From Kineococcus rhizosphaerae (GTDB lineage: Bacteria > Actinomycetota > Actinomycetes > Actinomycetales > Kineococcaceae): DNA of 64,000 nt. The notes beneath the pieces were generated by a model. The model saw nothing but the letters and a program-made list of their open reading frames with translations. It had not been told where the DNA came from and ran no database searches. The DNA lies in contig NZ_PVZF01000006.1 of NCBI RefSeq assembly GCF_003002055.1, positions 248,001-312,000 of the forward strand, written 5' to 3'. Positions within the stretch are counted from its first letter, which is position 1. Each line of letters begins with the position of its first letter. Of the stretch, positions 7,928 through 16,610 are shown piece by piece. A program made the position numbers and the translations under genes.

Positions 7928-9721
7928 GTGCCTGTCACGCCGTTCCCCCGCCCGAAGTCGATCGCCAGCACGACCGGCAGCGGCCCCGCCCCCGACGCGC
8001 CCGTGCGCGTCGTGTTGGACCCGGCCACCCCGGCCCAGGGTTTCCGCCTGCAGACGTCGCCGGAGGGCATCACCGTCACCCACGCCGACGCCGCCGGGCT
8101 GCGCTACGCCCTGGCCACGCTCGACCAGCTGCGCGCCGACCGGGACTTCGCCACCACCAGCTACGACGTCAGCGACCACCCCGACTTCGGCGTCCGCGGG
8201 TTCATGCTCGACATCAGCCGCGACCGCGTCCCCACCCGGCGCACCCTGGCCCGCTGGGTCGAGGTCCTGGAGCTGGCCCGCATCAACTCCCTCGAGCTCT
8301 ACACCGAGCACACCTTCGCCTTCCGCGGCGAGCAGGCCGTCTGGCAGGACGCCTCGCCGCTGACCCCCGCCGACCTGCAGTGGCTCGACGCGCTGTGCGC
8401 CTCGCGGGGCATCGACCTGGTCTGCAACCAGAACACCCTCGGTCACATGGAACGCTTCCTCAAGCACCCCGACCACGCCAAGCGCGCCGAGAACGAGGAC
8501 GGGTTCACCATTCGCGGGCAGCACCGCCCGCCCAGCACGGTCGAGCCGAGCCGGGAGAACGCCGAGTTCGTGCAGGGTCTGCTCGAGGACGTCGTCCCGA
8601 ACTTCCGGACCAAGCGCCTCAACATCGGCGCCGACGAACCCTGGGAGCTCGGCACCGGCAAGAGCGCCCAGCGCGCCGAGGAGGTGGGCCTGGGCACGGT
8701 CTACTTCGAGTACGTCACGCAGGTCATGCAGCCGTGGCTGGACCGCGGGTACACCGTGGAGTTCTGGGCCGACGTCTTCGGCGACCACCCCGAGCTCATG
8801 GACAAGGTGCCGGCCGGGGCGGTCCCGGTGGTCTGGCAGTACGACTCCCCCGCCCTGCTGGCCGAGGTCGTCGACTCCGCCTCCCCCGGTCAGGTGCAGG
8901 AGTGGCGTTCCCTCGGCGTCGACGTCACGGCGCTGCGCGACGGCTTCCGCGACCGGGCGAAGCTGCTGCTGGACGCGGGCATCCCGTTCTGGGTGGCGCC
9001 GGGGGCCAGCAACTGGAACTCGCTGCTGGGCCGTTGGGACAACGCCGTCGCGAACATGGTCGACGCCGCCGAGGTGGGCCTGGAGAACTCCGCCCAGGGC
9101 TACCTGAACACCTCCTGGGGCGACCACGGCCACTGGGACCCCCCGTCGGTCGCCTTCGGGCCCGTCCTGTTCGGCGGGGCGGTCTCGTGGTCGCTGGAGG
9201 ACAACCGCGACGTCGACGTCGCGGCCGTCCTGAACGACGCGCTGCTGCTGGACCCGACCGGGGTCGTCGGCGACGTCCTGGTCCGGGCCGGGAAGGTGTG
9301 CCAGCGCCTCGGGGCACCGCTGCTGAACGCCTCGCCGCTGTGCCTGGTGCTGCGCGAACCCGACCAGCTCAAGCCCTGGGCCGTCCCGGCGCCTGAGGCC
9401 CTGGCCGCGGTGCACGACGAACTCCTCTCCTGCCTCGCCGACCTGCGCGGCGCCGACCCGGCCGCGGCCGACGGCGACGCCGTCGTCCGCGAGCTCACGC
9501 AGGCGCTGCGGTTGAGCGACCTCGCCGTGCGCGCCCTGCAGGCGCGGGCGCAGGACGGTTCCTTCGCCGCCGACGCGGCCCCGCGCCTGCTCGCCGAGCT
9601 CGACGACCTGCTGGAGGAGCAGCGGGCCTGCTGGCTGCTGCGGTCGCGCCCGGGCGGTCTGGCCGACAGCGTCGCGGAGTTCGGCCGGTTGCGGCACGCG
9701 CTCGTGCGCGCCGCGAGCTGA
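7928..9721 (+). CDS. Glycoside hydrolase family 20, beta-N-acetylhexosaminidase-like
   Basis: A 597-residue protein with an N-terminal GH20b-like alpha/beta domain (residues 1-80) and a TIM barrel (DFGVRGFMLDISRDRVPTRRTLARWVEVLELARINSLELYTEHTF). The catalytic Asp-Glu pair is D236-E237 in NIGADEPWELG, a variant of the usual H-x-GGDE context. There is no signal peptide, so it should act in the cytoplasm on imported oligosaccharides, releasing terminal GlcNAc (or GalNAc). The GTG at 7928 lies 34 bp after the permease stop, and the gene is followed 3 bp later by a ROK kinase. Confidence 0.85.
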   Translation: MPVTPFPRPKSIASTTGSGPAPDAPVRVVLDPATPAQGFRLQTSPEGITVTHADAAGLRYALATLDQLRADRDFATTSYDVSDHPDFGVRGFMLDISRDRVPTRRTLARWVEVLELARINSLELYTEHTFAFRGEQAVWQDASPLTPADLQWLDALCASRGIDLVCNQNTLGHMERFLKHPDHAKRAENEDGFTIRGQHRPPSTVEPSRENAEFVQGLLEDVVPNFRTKRLNIGADEPWELGTGKSAQRAEEVGLGTVYFEYVTQVMQPWLDRGYTVEFWADVFGDHPELMDKVPAGAVPVVWQYDSPALLAEVVDSASPGQVQEWRSLGVDVTALRDGFRDRAKLLLDAGIPFWVAPGASNWNSLLGRWDNAVANMVDAAEVGLENSAQGYLNTSWGDHGHWDPPSVAFGPVLFGGAVSWSLEDNRDVDVAAVLNDALLLDPTGVVGDVLVRAGKVCQRLGAPLLNASPLCLVLREPDQLKPWAVPAPEALAAVHDELLSCLADLRGADPAAADGDAVVRELTQALRLSDLAVRALQARAQDGSFAADAAPRLLAELDDLLEEQRACWLLRSRPGGLADSVAEFGRLRHALVRAAS

Positions 9722-9724
9722 GCA

Positions 9725-10687
9725 GTGGCCGTGCTGACGTCCACCCGGACCGTGCGCATCGGTCTGGACATCGGCGGCACGAAGATCGACGCCGTGGCCC
9801 TGGGCGCGGGGGGCGAGGTGCTGGCCACCGACCGGCGCCCCACCCCCACCGGGGTCCTCGACGTGGTCTCCACCGCCTCCGCGGTCGTCACCGGTCTCGT
9901 CGGCGGGCTGGGCGGCCCGGTCCACCTCGACGGGATCGGCATCGGGATCCCGGGCCTGGTGGACCCCGTCGACGGGACCGTCCGCAACGCCGTGAACCTG
10001 GGTCTGGGCCCGGACCCGGTGGACCTGGCCGACCTGCTGAGCACGGCGGTCGGCGGGGTCCCCGTCGTGGTCGAGAACGACGTCAAGGCCACGACCTGGG
10101 GGGCGTACACGCTGCTGGCGCCCCCCGGCGACCTCGCCCTGCTCTCCCTCGGGACGGGCCTGGCCGCCGGGCTCGTCGTGAACGGCGAGCTCCTGCGGGG
10201 GGCGGGGTCGGCGGCCGGCGAGATCGGCCACCTGGCCCTCGACCCGCGCGGGCACGTCTGCAACTGCGGGCAGCGCGGCTGCCTGGAGACCCTCGCGGCG
10301 GGGTCGGCCCTGCAGCGCGACTGGCCGCACGGGGACGAGGGACGCTCGGCCGACCACCTCTTCGCCGCCGCGGACGCGGGCGACCCCCGCGCCGGGGCGG
10401 TGCTCGAGCGGTGGTTGGCGGGGGTCGCCCTCGCCGTCCGCACCCTCGGCCTGACGTGCGACCCGTCGGTGATCGTCCTGGCCGGCGGCGTCGCCGGTGT
10501 CGGCGAACCGCTGCACCGCAGCGTGTCCCAGGCACTGCGCCGGCAGGCGCGGGGATCGGCGTTCCTGACGGGCCTGGCCCTCGACGAGCGGTTGGCCCTG
10601 CTGCCGACCGACCGGCCCGTGGCGGCGATCGGGGCCGCCGCGACGGCGGCCCGAACCCACCCCGGGGCGTTCACTCCGGGACGGTGA
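9725..10687 (+). CDS. ROK-family sugar kinase (glucokinase / N-acetylglucosamine kinase-like)
   Basis: A 320-residue ROK kinase with the N-terminal phosphate motif IGLDIGGTKIDAVAL, the catalytic Asp in VENDVKATTWGAY, the sugar-binding EIGHLALD, the zinc site GHVCNCGQRGCLE, and the adenosine motif VLAGGVAG. Unlike the ROK protein at 3266 it has no helix-turn-helix and an intact DxGGT, so it is an enzyme. Its place right after the hexosaminidase suggests it phosphorylates the released amino sugar. Its 3' end overlaps the convergent response-regulator gene by 17 nt. Confidence 0.88.
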   Translation: MAVLTSTRTVRIGLDIGGTKIDAVALGAGGEVLATDRRPTPTGVLDVVSTASAVVTGLVGGLGGPVHLDGIGIGIPGLVDPVDGTVRNAVNLGLGPDPVDLADLLSTAVGGVPVVVENDVKATTWGAYTLLAPPGDLALLSLGTGLAAGLVVNGELLRGAGSAAGEIGHLALDPRGHVCNCGQRGCLETLAAGSALQRDWPHGDEGRSADHLFAAADAGDPRAGAVLERWLAGVALAVRTLGLTCDPSVIVLAGGVAGVGEPLHRSVSQALRRQARGSAFLTGLALDERLALLPTDRPVAAIGAAATAARTHPGAFTPGR

Positions 10688-11336
10688 CGATGCGGTTCTG
10701 GTAGGCCCACACCACGGCCTGCAACCGCGACCGCACCCCGAGCTTGGGCAGCATCCGGGCCAGGTGCGACTTCACGGTCGAGACCTCGACGACGAGTTCG
10801 GCGGCGATCTCCTCGTTCGACATCCCCTGGGCGAGCAGCGCGAGGACGTCGCGCTCGCGGGCGGTCAGGAGATCGCCGCCGTCGGTGACCCGGACCGGCT
10901 GCAGGCGGCGGCGGGAGACGAACTCGCGCAGCACGCGCCGGGTCAGGGCCTGGTCGATGGTCCCGCCGCCGGCCGCGACCTGCCGGACCGCTTCCACGAT
11001 GGTGTCCGGGTCGGCGTCCTTGAGCAGGAAACCCGACGCCCCGGCCTCCAGGGCGCCGAACACGTAGTCGTCGAGGTCGAACGTCGTCAGCACCAGGACG
11101 GGGACCGCGGGGTCGGCGTCGGGTCCGCACAACTGCCGGGCGACGTCGATCCCGTCGCGCACGGGCATCCGGATGTCGAGGCACGCGACGTCGGGCGCGG
11201 TCTGGCGCGCCAGGTCCAGCGCCTGCCCGCCGTCGACGGCGACCCCGACGACGGTGATGTCCGGTTCGGCCTCCAGCAGCGCGGAGATGCCGGCCCGCAC
11301 GAGGGGCTGGTCGTCCGCGACGAGGACCCTGATCAC
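10671..11336 (-). CDS. NarL/LuxR-family response regulator
   Basis: A 221-residue two-domain regulator. The receiver domain has the acidic pair in VLVADDQPLVRAG, the phospho-acceptor Asp in CLDIRMPVRDG (about residue 54) and the switch Lys in FLLKDAD. The C-terminal LuxR helix-turn-helix is LTARERDVLALLAQGMSNEEIAAELVVEVSTVKSHL. The GTG at 11336 overlaps the kinase stop (GTGA), so the pair is translationally coupled. The long open frame upstream of this GTG runs through the kinase gene and is not real. Confidence 0.93.
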   Translation of the reverse strand: MIRVLVADDQPLVRAGISALLEAEPDITVVGVAVDGGQALDLARQTAPDVACLDIRMPVRDGIDVARQLCGPDADPAVPVLVLTTFDLDDYVFGALEAGASGFLLKDADPDTIVEAVRQVAAGGGTIDQALTRRVLREFVSRRRLQPVRVTDGGDLLTARERDVLALLAQGMSNEEIAAELVVEVSTVKSHLARMLPKLGVRSRLQAVVWAYQNRIVTVPE

Positions 11337-12529
11337 GTGAGCTCCTGCCGTTCGAGGCCGAGTTCGACCTGCCACCCACCGTCCGGCGTGGGCCCGTACC
11401 GCAACGAGGCGCCGACGAGGTCGGCGCGTTCCTGCATGCCGCGCAACCCGAAACCCCCCGAGGACCGCTCGGGGCGGACCGCCGGGGCGCCGTTGCGGAC
11501 CCGCACGACGAGCCGGGCCGGGTCGCGGTCGTCGACCTCCACGCAGCAGTCGGCCCCGGGGGCGTGCAGCGCGGCGTTCGACAACGCCTCCTGCACGGCC
11601 CGGTGCACGGCGAGCTGCGCGAGCGGACCGACCCCGTGCGCGAGGTCGAAACCCTCCCGCCGCTGCGTGCGCAGGGCCACCGGGCGGGGGCTGCGGGCGA
11701 CGAGGTCGGCGATGGTCGCGACGGATTCCACGGACCGCTCGGCCTCCACGTCCTCGCGCAGCAACCCCACGAGGCGCCGCAGGTCGTCGAGGACGCTCGT
11801 GCTCTGGGCCCGGATCTGCCGGGCCCCCTCGTGCGCGCGGGCGGGGTCGGTGTCGATCTGCCGGTCCACCACGGCGGCCATGAGGGCGATGCCGGACAGG
11901 TGGTGCGCGGCGATGTCGTGCAGTTCGCGGGCCATCGCCGTGCGCTCCCGGGACACGGCCGCGGCCACGAGCGCGTCCCGTTCGCCCAGCACGGCCCGGT
12001 GGACGTCGCGGCGGGAACGGACGACGAGCCCGCCGAGCGCCGGCAGGCCCACGAGCGCCACGCCCTGCACGAGCGCCGCGGGCGCGGGCGTGCCGGCGGC
12101 GAGTTCGCCGCCGGCGATCGCGAGGACGGCCAGGACGAGCACCGGCCAGTCCCGCCACACCGCGCGGGACGAGGAGGAGGACGAGGAGCGGGTGACCGCG
12201 ACCGCCACGGCGACGACGACGGCCGGGCCGCCCAGGCCGTGCAGGCTCTGCGGGCCCAGGGCGGTCGTGGCGGCAGCCAGCACCGCCACGGCGAGGACCG
12301 TGGCGCGGGGCGCGGGGCGCACCGCCAGCAGGGCCGCGGCCTGCACGAGGAACAGGACCGCCAGGAGCGACCACCGCCCGGACAGGACCGGCGGCACCGT
12401 CCGGGCCGCAGCGGGTTCCTCGCCCGCCAGGAGGAACGGCACGAGCAGCAGGAGGGAGAGGGTCACGGCCGCGGTGCCCGCCGCGACGAGGACGTCACGG
12501 CGGGCGGGACGAACCCCGCGGGCGACCAT
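11333..12529 (-). CDS. Sensor histidine kinase (HisKA_3 / NarX-DesK type)
   Basis: A 398-residue kinase with about four to six N-terminal membrane segments and a short run of seven serines (TRSSSSSSSRAVW). The H-box is SRERTAMARELHDIAAHHLSGI, with the phospho-His in ELHD, and the ATPase domain contains VQEALSNAALHAPGA and a glycine box GGFGLRGMQERADLVG. No extracellular sensor domain is visible, so it likely senses the membrane or the adjacent CPBP protein. Start ATG at 12529 overlaps the CPBP stop (TGATG). Confidence 0.9.
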   Translation of the reverse strand: MVARGVRPARRDVLVAAGTAAVTLSLLLLVPFLLAGEEPAAARTVPPVLSGRWSLLAVLFLVQAAALLAVRPAPRATVLAVAVLAAATTALGPQSLHGLGGPAVVVAVAVAVTRSSSSSSSRAVWRDWPVLVLAVLAIAGGELAAGTPAPAALVQGVALVGLPALGGLVVRSRRDVHRAVLGERDALVAAAVSRERTAMARELHDIAAHHLSGIALMAAVVDRQIDTDPARAHEGARQIRAQSTSVLDDLRRLVGLLREDVEAERSVESVATIADLVARSPRPVALRTQRREGFDLAHGVGPLAQLAVHRAVQEALSNAALHAPGADCCVEVDDRDPARLVVRVRNGAPAVRPERSSGGFGLRGMQERADLVGASLRYGPTPDGGWQVELGLERQELT

Positions 12530-13431
12530 CAGCGCAGTGTACGGTCCGGGCCGCGGTACCCCAGGCGGCCGCGGGTCACGACGAGCAGCGCGGTGGCGGC
12601 GACGGCCGACACGACGCACAGCCCCACCATCAGGCGGTCGGCGGGGATCTGCGGGTACATGTCGGTCCACAGCACCGACACGGTGTTGTTCACGCCGACG
12701 TGCACGAGGGTCGCCACGGGCAGGCTCTCGCCCGTCCGGTTGAAGACCCAGGCGATGACGACGTTGAACGTCGCGGCGAAACCGGCGAACCACGCCACCT
12801 GCGTCCACGTCACGTCGGGCCAGCCGCCCCAGTCGGTGAGGAACAGCGGCAGGTGCCACAGGGCCCACAGCGGCCCGAGGACCGCGACGGCACCGGCGGG
12901 ACCGAAGCGCGCCTGCAGGCGGGGCAGGGCGAAGTCGCGCCAGCCGGGTTCCTCGGCCAGGCCCGTCGTGAACACCTGCACGACCAGACCCGGCACGAGG
13001 GCGGCCAGGACCAGCGCCGAGGGGGCGTGGACGAGGCCGCCGGAGAACGGCAGACCGGAGGCCACGACGAACGCCGGGACCCCCAGCAGGGCCAGGGCGT
13101 ACCACCGGCCCGGGACGCGCCAGCGCCACAGCCGTCCCACCCACCGGCGCAACCCCGGCCGCCCGTCGGCGAGGGCGGTGACGAGGAAACCACCCCCGAG
13201 CGGTCCCAGGAGGGCACCGGGCAGGATCCCGGAGAACTGCGCCGTGCCGAGCAGCTCGGGGAAGCGGACGTGCCACAGCCCCAGGCCGTTGTCGGACAGC
13301 ACGTACGGCGTCCAGGCCAGCCAGCTCGCCCCGAGGGCGAACACGAAGAACGCGACGAGCGGGTGGCGGATCACGAGGGCCCGGGCGGCGCCTCGCGGTG
13401 CTTCCTTCTCGATGAGTTGAGTCACGTCCAC
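12529..13431 (-). CDS. CPBP-family intramembrane glutamic endopeptidase (CAAX protease-like)
   Basis: A 300-residue polytopic membrane protein with the abortive-infection/CAAX signature: motif 1 EEPGWRDF, motif 2 ALWHLPLFL, and a third His in LVHVGVNN. Together these form the glutamate-type intramembrane protease site. It is the first gene of a three-gene operon with a histidine kinase and response regulator. One plausible arrangement is that the protease acts in, or is controlled by, the signalling pathway. The substrate is unknown. Confidence 0.85.
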   Translation of the reverse strand: MDVTQLIEKEAPRGAARALVIRHPLVAFFVFALGASWLAWTPYVLSDNGLGLWHVRFPELLGTAQFSGILPGALLGPLGGGFLVTALADGRPGLRRWVGRLWRWRVPGRWYALALLGVPAFVVASGLPFSGGLVHAPSALVLAALVPGLVVQVFTTGLAEEPGWRDFALPRLQARFGPAGAVAVLGPLWALWHLPLFLTDWGGWPDVTWTQVAWFAGFAATFNVVIAWVFNRTGESLPVATLVHVGVNNTVSVLWTDMYPQIPADRLMVGLCVVSAVAATALLVVTRGRLGYRGPDRTLR

Positions 13432-13509
13432 GACGCTAGGGAGCAGGCCCCTCCCGTCGCGCCGTGCGGGCGGAGGAACTCCTCCGCTTGCATCGAAGGG
13501 TGCAAGCCG

Positions 13510-14223
13510 TCAGGCGGCGAGCAGCTGGGCGATGAGGGCGTACAACTCCTCCGGGTCCCCGGCGAGCATCTTCTTCACCAGGACGGTCTGCTCGTCGGCG
13601 ATGACCTCGTAGGCGTCGCGCTCGACCCCGTCGAGGGTCGCGCGGGCCACGTCGGCCGGGTCGGTCTTGTCGAACGCGAAACCCGCGCCCATGTCGGTGT
13701 CGGCGACACCGAGGTGGACCGAGACGACCGAGGTTCCCTGGGCGGCGAGCTCGTGCCGCAGCGCGTTGCTCAGGTTCCACACCGCGGCCTTGGTCACGGC
13801 GTAGGCGGTCGCCCCGGGAACGGCCAGCCACGAGGCGCTGGAGGCGACGTTCACGACCGTCCCGCCGCCGTTGCGGGCCAGCACGGGGGCGAACGCGCGC
13901 ACGACGGCCAGCGTCCCCCAGAGGTTGGTGTCCATCTCGGCGTGGGCCGCGCCCAGGTCCTCGCCCAGCAGCGTGGCGCCCGTGGCGATGCCGGCGTTGT
14001 TGACGAGGAGGTCCACGTCGGTCGCCACCGCGGCGGCGTGCGCGACGGACGCGGGGTCGGTGATGTCGAGCGCGAGGGTCCGCACGCCGTCGAGGTCGAT
14101 GAGCTCGGGACGGCGGGCGGTGGCCCACACCGTCGCGCCGCGCTCGACGAGCTGGGCGGCGAGGTGACGGCCGATGCCGCGGTTGGTGCCGGTGACGAGG
14201 GCGGTGGCTCCGTTGATCTGCAT
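13510..14223 (-). CDS. SDR-family oxidoreductase
   Basis: A 237-residue classical SDR: TGTNRGIG cofactor motif near residues 10-17, NNAG at about 80, catalytic Ser in NVASSAS, and YAVTK as the Tyr-x-x-x-Lys pair. TARRPE after beta-2 suggests NADP(H). I chose ATG 14223 over an in-frame start at 14262, because the SDR fold begins at once and a MerR-type promoter (14232-14262) would place the transcription start almost at this ATG. It is probably activated by the MerR protein at 14726. Confidence 0.9.
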   Translation of the reverse strand: MQINGATALVTGTNRGIGRHLAAQLVERGATVWATARRPELIDLDGVRTLALDITDPASVAHAAAVATDVDLLVNNAGIATGATLLGEDLGAAHAEMDTNLWGTLAVVRAFAPVLARNGGGTVVNVASSASWLAVPGATAYAVTKAAVWNLSNALRHELAAQGTSVVSVHLGVADTDMGAGFAFDKTDPADVARATLDGVERDAYEVIADEQTVLVKKMLAGDPEELYALIAQLLAA

Positions 14224-14231
14224 GCCGGGGA

Positions 14232-14262
14232 CGCTAGGACCTGACACTCGTGTCAGGTTCAA
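14232..14262 (-). promoter_or_regulatory. MerR-type promoter and operator for the SDR gene
   Basis: Read on the minus strand, a -35 box TTGAAC (14262-14257) and a -10 box CTAGCG (14237-14232) are separated by 19 bp. The spacer region carries a perfect 9-bp inverted repeat ACCTGACAC-N2-GTGTCAGGT at 14239-14258. The overlong spacer with a central palindrome is the hallmark of MerR-activated promoters. The -10 ends 8 bases before the SDR ATG, predicting a leaderless or very short-leader mRNA. The palindrome lies inside the last codons of the VOC gene. Confidence 0.75.
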
Positions 14263-14677
14263 GTCGGGACGACGGGTTCATCCACACGACCTGCCAGCCG
14301 TGGCCGTCGAGGTCGAAGAAGCTGCGCGTCACCATGAACCCGAGGTCCTCGAGCCCGTCCGCCTCGCGACCACCCGCGGCCACGGCCTGCGCGGCGACGG
14401 AGTCGACCTCCTCGCGGGTGGCGACGCTGAAGGAGAACAGGGCCAGGGCGTGGGTCCGGGGATCACCCACCGGCACGTGGGAGAACTCGGCGAAGCGCTC
14501 CCGGCTGAGGATCATGACGTGGGTGCCGTCCCCGACGCTCAGGCAGGCGGAACCGTCGCCGTCCATCGCCGGGTCGAAGGGGAAGCCGAGACGGGTGAAG
14601 AAGGCCTTGCTCCTCTGGACGTCCACGACGGGGACGGTCACGAAGAACGGGCGCTGGGGCGTGCTGGTCGCAGTCAT
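14234..14677 (-). CDS. VOC-family (glyoxalase/bleomycin-resistance-like) protein
   Basis: A 147-residue vicinal-oxygen-chelate protein: FFVTVPVVDVQRSKAFFTRLGF is the typical first beta-alpha-beta module, and FMVTRSFFDLDGHGWQVVWMNPS the last strand pair with the DxDGHxWxV motif of YaeR/PhnB-like lactoylglutathione-lyase relatives. Reaction unknown. It is divergent from the MerR gene and ends 10 bp before the SDR start. Its final nine codons double as the SDR operator, which explains the palindromic run there. Confidence 0.85.
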   Translation of the reverse strand: MTATSTPQRPFFVTVPVVDVQRSKAFFTRLGFPFDPAMDGDGSACLSVGDGTHVMILSRERFAEFSHVPVGDPRTHALALFSFSVATREEVDSVAAQAVAAGGREADGLEDLGFMVTRSFFDLDGHGWQVVWMNPSSRLEPDTSVRS

Positions 14678-14725
14678 GCCCGGTGGACCCGACCGCGGGC
14701 GAGAACTCATCGTTAGGCTGCGCAG

Positions 14726-15121
14726 GTGCGCATCGGTGAGCTCGCACGGCGGGCCGGGGTCAGCGTCCGGTCGCTGCGGTACTACGAGCAGCAGGGGCTC
14801 GTCCCGGCGGACCGGACGAGCGGTGGGCACCGCGAGTACGCCGAGTCCGACGTCCCGCGGGTCAGGTTCGTCCAGCTGCTGTTCTCCGCGGGGTTGCCCA
14901 GCCGGACCGTCGTGCAGATCCTGCCGTTCCTCGACACGGGCGTCGCGACCCCACGGATGCGCGGGCACCTCGACGACGAGCACGCCCGACTGCAGGCCCG
15001 GATCGACGAGCTCACCGCCGCCCGGGACCGGTTGGCGGACCTGCGGGAGATCGCCGCGCAGGCGGCGGCGGGCCGGGCACCGGAGCAGTGCGCGCTGGAG
15101 GCGCGGGTCGCCGCCGGGTGA
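14726..15121 (+). CDS. MerR-family transcriptional regulator
   Basis: A 131-residue regulator with a canonical MerR N-terminus: MRIGELARRAGVSVRSLRYYEQQGLV with the second wing TSGGHREYAESDVPRV, then a dimerisation helix (DDEHARLQARIDELTAARDRLADLRE). No conserved metal-binding cysteine cluster follows, so it is likely a small-molecule sensor. It starts at GTG. The nearest MerR-style operator is at 14239-14258, in front of the SDR gene, making that its probable target. Confidence 0.92.
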   Translation: MRIGELARRAGVSVRSLRYYEQQGLVPADRTSGGHREYAESDVPRVRFVQLLFSAGLPSRTVVQILPFLDTGVATPRMRGHLDDEHARLQARIDELTAARDRLADLREIAAQAAAGRAPEQCALEARVAAG

Positions 15122-15308
15122 GGGGCCGACCGGGTTCCCCGGCGCGGCGGAACTCCCGTCCACGCCCGGGTCGGCGGTGCCGGGCGGACCCCGACCGCGG
15201 GAGGCCACGGCGGCGCGGGAGTCGGCTGGACGACGCGCGAGCGCTCCGGTCCGCCGCGTTCCGCGATTGTCCTGAGATCGTTCCCAGGATGCCCCTACAG
15301 TGTGCCGG

Positions 15309-16610
15309 ATGGACGAGCTGCTGCCGACGACGCTGGTGGACGACCTCACGGAACAGGTGACCCGGCGGGCCGGTGACCGGGTGGGGGCGATCTTCGCGCG
15401 CGCCCTGCGGGAGACGGTCGAACGCACCCCCACGGTCCGCCCCGACGGGTCGGTGTTCGTCGTCACGGGCGACATCCCCGCGATGTGGCTGCGCGACTCC
15501 ACGGCGCAGTGGCAGACGTACCTGCTGCTGCTCGAGCGCGCCCCCGCGCTCACGGGCGTCGTCGCGGGCGTCCTGCGCACCCAGTTCGCCTCGATCCGGC
15601 ACGACGCCTACGCGAACGCGTTCAACGACGGCCCCACGGGCCGCTGCCACGAACCGGGCGACAACAGCGACGACCCGTGGCTGTGGGAGCGCAAGTACGA
15701 GGTCGACTCCCTGGCGTTCCCGGTGCTGCTGGCCCACCGGCTGCGGCGCGCGATCGACCGCGACGCGGAGCTGCCCGGGCTGCTCGGTCCCGACGCGCAC
15801 CCGGCGATGCGCCGGGTCGTGGACCTGTGGCGCCTGGAGCAGGACCACGAGGAACGCTCCCCCTACCGCTTCGTGCGGCCCACCGACCTGCGCAGCGAGA
15901 CCCTCGACCGCGACGGCCTCGGCACGCCCGTGGCCCGCACCGGCATGACGTGGTCGGGTTTCCGGCCCAGCGACGACGCGTGCGAGTACGGCTACAACGT
16001 CCCGGCGAACCTGTTCGCCGCCCGCGCCCTGGACCACGTCGCCACCTTCGCCCGCGACCTGTTCGACGACGCGGGACTGGCCGCCGACGCCGGGTCGCTG
16101 GCCGCGGAACTGCGCGCGGCCGTCGCCGCCCACGGCGTCGTGGACCACCCCGAGCACGGCCGGGTCTGGGCCTACGAGGTCGACGGCCTCGGCGGCGTCC
16201 TGCTGGCCGACGACGCGAACGTGCCGAGCCTGCTGTCCCTGCCGCTGCTGGGGGCCTGCGCCGCGGACGACCCGCTGTACGTCGCGACCCGCCGGCTGGT
16301 GCTGTCGGAGACCAACCCGTGGTTCCACCGCGGGAAGGCGGCGACCGGCATCGGCAGCCCGCACACCCCCGACCGCTACGTGTGGCCCATCGCCCTGTGC
16401 GTGCAGGCCCTGACGTCGGGCGACGAGGACGAGGCCGTCCGGACGCTGCGGCTCGTCGCCGACACCGACGACGGCACGCTGCACGTCCACGAGGGCTTCG
16501 ACGTCGACGACCCGTCGTGCTGGACGCGGGAGTGGTTCTCGTGGGCGGACTCCACGTTCTGCGAACTCGCGCTGTCGCTGCTCGGCGAGCGGGTCACCGA
16601 CCTCGACTGA
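15309..16610 (+). CDS. Glycoside hydrolase family 125, exo-alpha-1,6-mannosidase
   Basis: A 433-residue protein matching GH125 along its whole length: GDIPAMWLRDSTAQ near the N-terminus, YANAFNDGPTG, KYEVDSLAFPVLLA, TGMTWSGFRPSDDAC, DDANVPSLLSLPLLG and WPIALCVQAL. The family removes non-reducing alpha-1,6-mannose by inversion. No signal peptide is seen, so it should act inside the cell on imported mannosides. ATG 15309 is preceded by TACAGT at 15296-15301, which could be a -10 box giving a leaderless transcript. The 3' end overlaps the convergent TetR gene by 17 nt. Confidence 0.9.
   Translation: MDELLPTTLVDDLTEQVTRRAGDRVGAIFARALRETVERTPTVRPDGSVFVVTGDIPAMWLRDSTAQWQTYLLLLERAPALTGVVAGVLRTQFASIRHDAYANAFNDGPTGRCHEPGDNSDDPWLWERKYEVDSLAFPVLLAHRLRRAIDRDAELPGLLGPDAHPAMRRVVDLWRLEQDHEERSPYRFVRPTDLRSETLDRDGLGTPVARTGMTWSGFRPSDDACEYGYNVPANLFAARALDHVATFARDLFDDAGLAADAGSLAAELRAAVAAHGVVDHPEHGRVWAYEVDGLGGVLLADDANVPSLLSLPLLGACAADDPLYVATRRLVLSETNPWFHRGKAATGIGSPHTPDRYVWPIALCVQALTSGDEDEAVRTLRLVADTDDGTLHVHEGFDVDDPSCWTREWFSWADSTFCELALSLLGERVTDLD

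Noticed and set aside
7883-10660. A 925-codon minus-strand frame opposite the GH20 and ROK kinase genes
   Set aside because: It has no domain signal and is the antisense of two well-supported genes.
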